Source: an uncultured Lachnospiraceae bacterium
Lineage (GTDB): Bacteria > Bacillota > Clostridia > Lachnospirales > Lachnospiraceae
DNA length: 17,912 bases
Reading direction: 5' to 3'
Assembly: GCA_902803625.1 (NCBI GenBank)
Contig: CADCQV010000091.1
Span: 1-17,912 of the forward strand
A program made the position numbers and the translations under genes. Below the pieces are notes generated by a model. The model worked only from the letters and a program-made list of their open reading frames with translations. It made no database searches and had not been told where the DNA came from. Positions 15,148-17,912 of this stretch are shown piece by piece. Every line of letters begins with the position of its first letter. Position 1 is the stretch's first letter.

Positions 15148-16152
15148 ATGATTCACTGTGATATAAACAAAGCACTGAAATACGCGGTATCCGTTCTTCT
15201 TATGACAGCTTTTTCACCCTTGCTTTTATGCGGCTGTGCCGAAAAGCAGGTGATGCTGCCCTTTGATATTTCTTCATCGGAAACTGCCTTTACCTTTGAA
15301 ACAAGCAATGAGAATAATACCGTCGAGCCCTTTGCTGCAGGTATTGCTGTTCCGGACGGCGATCTGGAGTCCGGTGAGGAGCTTCCAAGCGGTCCTGATT
15401 CATACGGCTCGGCTATCCTTGTTGATACGGCAGGCTCCGGCTTTTTGTACAGCCGGAACGCTCTGGCGGTCCTTTATCCTGCCAGTATGACCAAGATCCT
15501 TACCGCTATCGTTGCATTAAAGAATTCCAGCCCCGATGCGGTGCTTACTGCGGACGATAGCTGCGTTTTTACAGAGGGTGATGTGCAGAAGATCGGCTTG
15601 AAGCCGGGCGACAGCATGACCCTCGATCAGGCGCTGCATCTTCTTCTTATTTATTCCGCGAATGACGTGGCACAGCTTATTGCAGTTAATATCGGTGGCA
15701 GCACTGAGGGCTTTGCCGACATGATGAATGAGGAGGCTAAAAGACTAGGCGCCACCAATTCCCATTTCGTCAATCCTCACGGACTTCAGGACGAAAACCA
15801 CTATACAACTGCTTATGATATGTACCTTCTGTTTAACGAGGCCGTGAAATCCGAGGAGATCGTCCAGGTTATCGGTACCGTCAATTATTCAACGGTTTAT
15901 AGACATGCCGACGGTTCGGAGGCTTCCTTTTCCTGTGATAATACCAACAGATTCCTGAAGGGCAGTGCAGTTGCTCCGATGAACGTAAATGTGGTCGGCG
16001 GAAAGACCGGAACAACCCTTGCTGCCGGCGGCTGTCTCGTGATGCTCTCCCGGGATTCCGGTGGCAATAATTATATTTCCTGCGTCATGAAGGGCAGCAC
16101 CATCGACACCACCTATGACAAAACCGCCTCTATGCTATCCCTTATCAACTGA
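15148..16152 (+). CDS. D-alanyl-D-alanine carboxypeptidase (class C type low-molecular-weight PBP), possibly a lipoprotein
   Basis: Serine-type D,D-carboxypeptidase that would remove the terminal D-Ala from peptidoglycan stem peptides outside the membrane. The peptidase S11 motifs are complete: Ser113-Met-Thr-Lys116, Ser170-Ala-Asn172 and Lys286-Thr-Gly288, with NPHGLQDENHYTTAYD also typical. The N-terminus has a basic region, a hydrophobic stretch and LLLCGC, a lipobox-like site with Cys30 as the candidate lipidated residue. A Ser/Thr/Glu-rich linker to about residue 85 follows. The 334-residue length is short: the catalytic domain is present, but the usual C-terminal beta domain and amphipathic anchor are missing, which fits N-terminal lipid anchoring. 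It starts 6 bases after mgsA without a strong ribosome binding site. Confidence 0.92.
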   Translation: MIHCDINKALKYAVSVLLMTAFSPLLLCGCAEKQVMLPFDISSSETAFTFETSNENNTVEPFAAGIAVPDGDLESGEELPSGPDSYGSAILVDTAGSGFLYSRNALAVLYPASMTKILTAIVALKNSSPDAVLTADDSCVFTEGDVQKIGLKPGDSMTLDQALHLLLIYSANDVAQLIAVNIGGSTEGFADMMNEEAKRLGATNSHFVNPHGLQDENHYTTAYDMYLLFNEAVKSEEIVQVIGTVNYSTVYRHADGSEASFSCDNTNRFLKGSAVAPMNVNVVGGKTGTTLAAGGCLVMLSRDSGGNNYISCVMKGSTIDTTYDKTASMLSLIN

Positions 16153-16177
16153 TCCTTATCAGTCTTCCCATGTCAAA

Positions 16178-16271
16178 TGTCATCCTGAGTTCACTTTTTT
16201 TGTCATCCTGAGTTCACTTTTTTTGTCATCCTGAGCGAAGCGAAGGATCTTTTCTCATCCTAAGTTCACAC
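16178..16271. repeat. 23-bp tandem half-REPs plus a full REP downstream of the carboxypeptidase gene
   Basis: Exact 23-bp units start at 16178 and 16201 (TGTCATCCTGAGTTCAC followed by a run of six T). A third start at 16224 continues into a complete REP, CATCCTGAGCGAAGCGAAGG and onward, to about 16252. A diverged half unit (TCATCCTAAGTTCAC) at 16255-16269 follows. The T-runs might aid termination of the upstream operon, but no strong GC stem precedes them apart from the REP itself. The array leads directly into the second long palindrome. Confidence 0.85.
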
Positions 16272-16503
16272 GTGTCCCGGGCAACAAACTGTTTTCTTCG
16301 CGCTACGATCTCGCTAAGCTCATCGTTCGTCTTATTACAAAATTTTGCTCGGCGCCGCTCCGGTCTTGCTGATTTTTGGTTTATTTTATTTTGAAGAAAG
16401 CCTGACGCAAGCCCGGCCTTCGCACTCGCAAAATTTATAAGACTCCGATTCGCTAAGCGAGACGTGCTGATTGCTCCGAAAACAGTTTGTCACCCGGGAC
16501 ACG
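16271..16503. repeat. 233-bp long imperfect palindrome (element B), MITE-like
   Basis: The terminal inverted arms of 26 bp at 16271-16296 (CGTGTCCCGGG then CAACAAACTGTTTTC) and 16478-16503 match at 24 of 26 positions. Complementarity continues inward: TCTCGCTAAGC near 16309 against the region around 16450, GTCTTATTACAAAATTTTGC against GCAAAATTTATAAGAC (about 16428-16443), then a T-rich centre. Only short spurious frames are present. It directly abuts a half-REP on the left and lies 60 bases before a truncated gene. No target-site duplication is evident. Layout and size resemble element A. Confidence 0.75.
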
Positions 16504-16563
16504 GAGTTTAAACCGGTAGAAATCTTTATTAAACCCACCAGTTTAACCAAAGGAACCCCGGAG

Positions 16564-16731
16564 ATGTGGTTGTTAATATCGGAATGGGAGCTTGCGCTGG
16601 GGAATGCGATTCTCGGCATTATTCTATGTATAACCATTATCGGTATTCCGTGGGGCAAGCAGTATTTTAAGATCGCTAAGGTTGCACTCATGCCGTTCGG
16701 CGCTGTTGTTCGTCGTGAGCAGGTATTATAA
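16564..16731 (+). pseudogene. yccF: Remnant of a YccF-family membrane protein (C-terminal half)
   Basis: The 55-codon frame contains CITIIGIPWGKQYFKIAKVALMPFG, split here as CITIIGIPWGKQYF and KIAKVALMPFGAVV, which matches the second repeat of YccF/DUF307 inner-membrane proteins. Full-length members are about 120 residues with two such repeats. The first repeat and the start are missing. Upstream in the same frame lie 60 unrelated bases and then the right arm of the long palindrome. An ATG at 16564 with AAAGGA at 16548-16553 could still give a small one-helix protein, so the fragment may be expressed. Loss of the 5' half through insertion or deletion at element B is the simplest reading. Confidence 0.7.
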
Positions 16732-16780
16732 GCGGTAATCAGGCGGATAGGAAGTACGCTGAATAGGCACTTTGAGCCTG

Positions 16781-16808
16781 TTGTAATTTGGATTACATAT
16801 GATAAAAT
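16781..16808 (+). promoter_or_regulatory. Probable promoter for the nucleotidyltransferase/HEPN pair
   Basis: TTGTAA (16781-16786), a 16-base spacer, and TAAAAT (16803-16808) preceded by TGA give an extended -10 identical to that of radC. Initiation near 16815 would make the ATG at 16807 unusable, which supports the start chosen at 16849. Confidence 0.55.
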
Positions 16809-16848
16809 GTGGTTGAAACTGATTGTTTGGCACGGATGGGTGTTTTAT

Positions 16849-17217
16849 ATGTGTCGAGTAAAAACAACAACTATTCAGAATAAGACTTTTAAGGTTGCTG
16901 AGATAAAAGAGAAATACATAAGAAATGTCATAGATGCTGCAGGTCAATGTGATCTGATTGACAAAATAGTGTTGTTTGGATCGTGTACCGGAGGCAAGTG
17001 TAAAAACGAGTCGGATATTGATCTTGCTATTTTTGGGAGTGAGACAGAGTATAAAGCTTTACGTTCCAAAAAATATGACAGGTTTACTACACAGATTTAC
17101 ACATTTGATGATTCCGGACAGTCCTATGATCTTTTGTATTTTGTAACCGGAAAGCAATATAAAGGATTGATCATGAATGATATAGAGAATGGAGAGTTGA
17201 TTTATGCCCGTTGTTAA
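16849..17217 (+). CDS. MNT-type nucleotidyltransferase (putative antitoxin of an MNT/HEPN pair)
   Basis: A minimal polymerase-beta-fold nucleotidyltransferase of 122 residues. LFGSCTGGKCKNESDIDLAIF shows Gly44-Ser45 and the metal-binding Asp56 and Asp58. Asp94 in YDLLYF is the likely third carboxylate. In characterised MNT/HEPN systems such proteins neutralise the HEPN partner, in some cases by adding AMP groups to it. That role here is inference from the pairing. The ATG at 16849 is chosen because the promoter overlaps the earlier ATG at 16807. GGATGGG at 16834-16840 is a modest ribosome binding site. The gene overlaps the HEPN gene by 14 bases and is visibly richer in A+T than the housekeeping genes, which suggests transfer. 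Confidence 0.85.
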   Translation: MCRVKTTTIQNKTFKVAEIKEKYIRNVIDAAGQCDLIDKIVLFGSCTGGKCKNESDIDLAIFGSETEYKALRSKKYDRFTTQIYTFDDSGQSYDLLYFVTGKQYKGLIMNDIENGELIYARC

Positions 17218-17638
17218 CGCAAACGATATACTTTCAATGACACAGGTTAAAGCGGACCTTATGTTGTCAAAGTATTCTTTTGATCAGTCAGTAAAAGTAT
17301 CTGCGAAGATCTCTAAATCCTTTAAGGGTCAATGCGGCTATCATCTCCAGCAGGCTTGCGAGAAAATGATCAAGATACAGATATATGCATCTGGGAAGAA
17401 GATTGACAATGCCCGTATGTTTAAACATTCTCTTAAAGATCTACTTGTGTACGCCAATTCTTTGGGCTTATCTATTAAAATCCCATCATATATCGAAAAG
17501 AATAAAGATATCATTACACGGTGGGAAGCAACCGGGAGATATGATCTTCATATGGTGGTGAGAATAGATACACTAAGGAAATGCTATAAAGAAGCGGATC
17601 AATGGTATGTTGATATGCTTAGGGATGGTTTCAGGTGA
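17204..17638 (+). CDS. HEPN domain protein (putative toxin of an MNT/HEPN pair)
   Basis: A helical HEPN-domain protein of 144 residues. The PF05168-like core is visible: GYHLQQACEKMIK (45-57), FKHSLKDLLVYA (74-84) and the late TGRYDLHMV (110-118) with Arg112-Tyr113. HEPN toxins usually carry R-x4-6-H as the RNase site. The nearest Arg/His pairs here are Arg112 and His116 (three residues between) and Arg106 and His116 (nine), so the canonical spacing is absent. It may be a non-nuclease HEPN that works with the nucleotidyltransferase. The ATG with GGAGAG at 17191-17196 overlaps the preceding gene by 14 bases, so the two are co-translated. Codon use is AT-rich like its partner. Confidence 0.8.
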   Translation: MPVVNANDILSMTQVKADLMLSKYSFDQSVKVSAKISKSFKGQCGYHLQQACEKMIKIQIYASGKKIDNARMFKHSLKDLLVYANSLGLSIKIPSYIEKNKDIITRWEATGRYDLHMVVRIDTLRKCYKEADQWYVDMLRDGFR

Positions 17639-17735
17639 TTTATGGAACGGTGCAAACGGCAACGTCCTCACTGACTTCCTGAGAGAATGTGTTCACATTA
17701 GACCGTGTGGCTATGTGACTGTCACCATGAAGTAA
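17625..17735 (+). other. Possible 36-codon ORF after the HEPN gene
   Basis: An open frame from ATG 17625 to TAA 17735 overlaps the HEPN end by 14 bases, the same overlap as between the nucleotidyltransferase and HEPN genes. It reads GDLWNGANGNVLTDF, then a Cys-containing part and ends VTVTMK. I recognise no family. The only purine-rich motif (AGGG) touches the ATG, too close for a normal ribosome binding site. It could be a third small component, the tail of a decayed gene, or chance. The frame covers the 109-base gap before the next gene. Confidence 0.3.
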
Positions 17736-17747
17736 GGAGAACATATT

Positions 17748-17912
17748 ATGGTTAAGATGAAGAGATTATTCAGAAAAGGTTTCCTGTCGTCTGTTTTAGC
17801 AGCGTCCCTGATCTTAGGGGGGGTGCCGCTTAACGGCTTTTTAACGCCGGTTTTAGCCGATACGGAAAAGACCATCACAGGGCTTGGGACCGGGAAGATA
17901 GGGAATCCTGTG
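17748..17912 (+). CDS. Secreted protein, N-terminus only (runs off the window)
   Basis: Fifty-five codons are present. A classic Sec signal peptide is visible: basic MVKMKRLFRKG, a hydrophobic core FLSSVLAASLILGGVPLNGF, and a likely cleavage after PVLA at residue 38. The mature start reads DTEKTITGLGTGKIGNPV. The phrase TGLGTG-I-NP near the N-terminus resembles large secreted Lachnospiraceae surface proteins that I recall, some with repeated DUF6273-like or Ig-like modules, but nothing in the window confirms this. The start is ATG with TAAGGAGA at 17733-17740. It is in the same direction as the HEPN pair, and no terminator separates them. Confidence 0.8.
   Translation, partial: MVKMKRLFRKGFLSSVLAASLILGGVPLNGFLTPVLADTEKTITGLGTGKIGNPV

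Noticed and set aside
16148..16163. ACTGAT-CCTT-ATCAGT hairpin at the carboxypeptidase stop as an operon terminator
   Set aside because: Only six AT-rich pairs and no T-run follow; too weak to call.
16178..16271. CRISPR-like array
   Set aside because: The 23-bp units are directly tandem with no unique spacers, and they derive from the REP; no cas genes are present.
16471..16563. Extended 86-codon start for the YccF fragment
   Set aside because: It would begin inside or beside the palindrome arm and adds residues unrelated to YccF.
16386..16691. A 101-codon minus-strand frame across element B and the yccF remnant
   Set aside because: It is opposite the recognisable YccF codons and runs through palindromic sequence; no family resemblance or ribosome binding site was seen.
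16807..16848. Upstream ATG (16807) as the start of the nucleotidyltransferase
   Set aside because: The -10 box at 16803-16808 overlaps it, so it would not be in the transcript from that promoter, and no ribosome binding site precedes it.
17687..17726. Small palindromes (AATGTG-TT-CACATT and GTGACTGTCAC) before the secreted protein gene
   Set aside because: Short stems without promoter elements or repetition elsewhere; could be chance.

Overview
The window looks like a chromosomal segment of a low-to-mid GC Firmicute, most likely a member of the Lachnospiraceae (Clostridia). The grounds are Gram-positive-type gene order and Shine-Dalgarno sites, a radC-mreBCD-PBP2-rodA-mgsA cluster, a divergent MreB and an over-long PBP2 that I recall from that family, and a secreted protein start of a type common there. 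No 16S gene or other species marker is present, so this placement is inference.

Layout. (1) Positions 1-166 are packed with copies of a dispersed palindromic repeat built on GATCCTTCGCTTCGCTCAG, here called REP. They run up to the ribosome binding site of mutS. (2) Positions 167-5683 hold mutS-mutL-miaA, a tight operon for mismatch repair and tRNA A37 prenylation. (3) Positions 5684-6024 are a 341-bp gap filled by a 224-bp imperfect palindrome with a terminator-like hairpin, followed by an inverted pair of REPs. (4) Positions 6025-7305 encode a YnbB-type PLP enzyme. (5) Positions 7306-8156 hold a stem-loop, a clear promoter, a hairpin over the ribosome binding site, and radC. The last eight codons and the stop of radC are REP sequence. 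(6) Positions 8281-16152 form a long co-directional operon for the rod/elongation machinery: mreB-like, mreC, mreD, mrdA (PBP2), rodA, then mgsA and a D,D-carboxypeptidase. Genes overlap or lie within a few bases, except for a 34-bp rodA-mgsA gap. (7) Positions 16153-17912 are an accessory region: tandem half-REPs, a second long palindrome (233 bp), a remnant of yccF, an AT-rich nucleotidyltransferase/HEPN pair with its own promoter, a possible 36-codon ORF, and the start of a secreted protein that runs off the window.

How the genes work together. MreB-like/MreC/MreD/PBP2/RodA form the elongasome: RodA polymerises glycan, PBP2 cross-links it, MreC and MreD couple them to the filament, and the carboxypeptidase trims pentapeptides. 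MutS and MutL are mismatch-repair partners, and both carry clamp-binding-like motifs.

The most interesting points are: an MreB whose phosphate-2 loop and catalytic Glu region are rewritten; a PBP2 with about 245 extra residues inside the transpeptidase domain; an MgsA whose catalytic Asp is Glu; a modular repeat system (full REP, 22-23-bp tandem half-REPs, a 20-bp accessory module, and long palindromes abutting REPs), one copy of which has been captured as coding sequence; and a nucleotidyltransferase/HEPN pair whose HEPN partner lacks the usual RNase motif.
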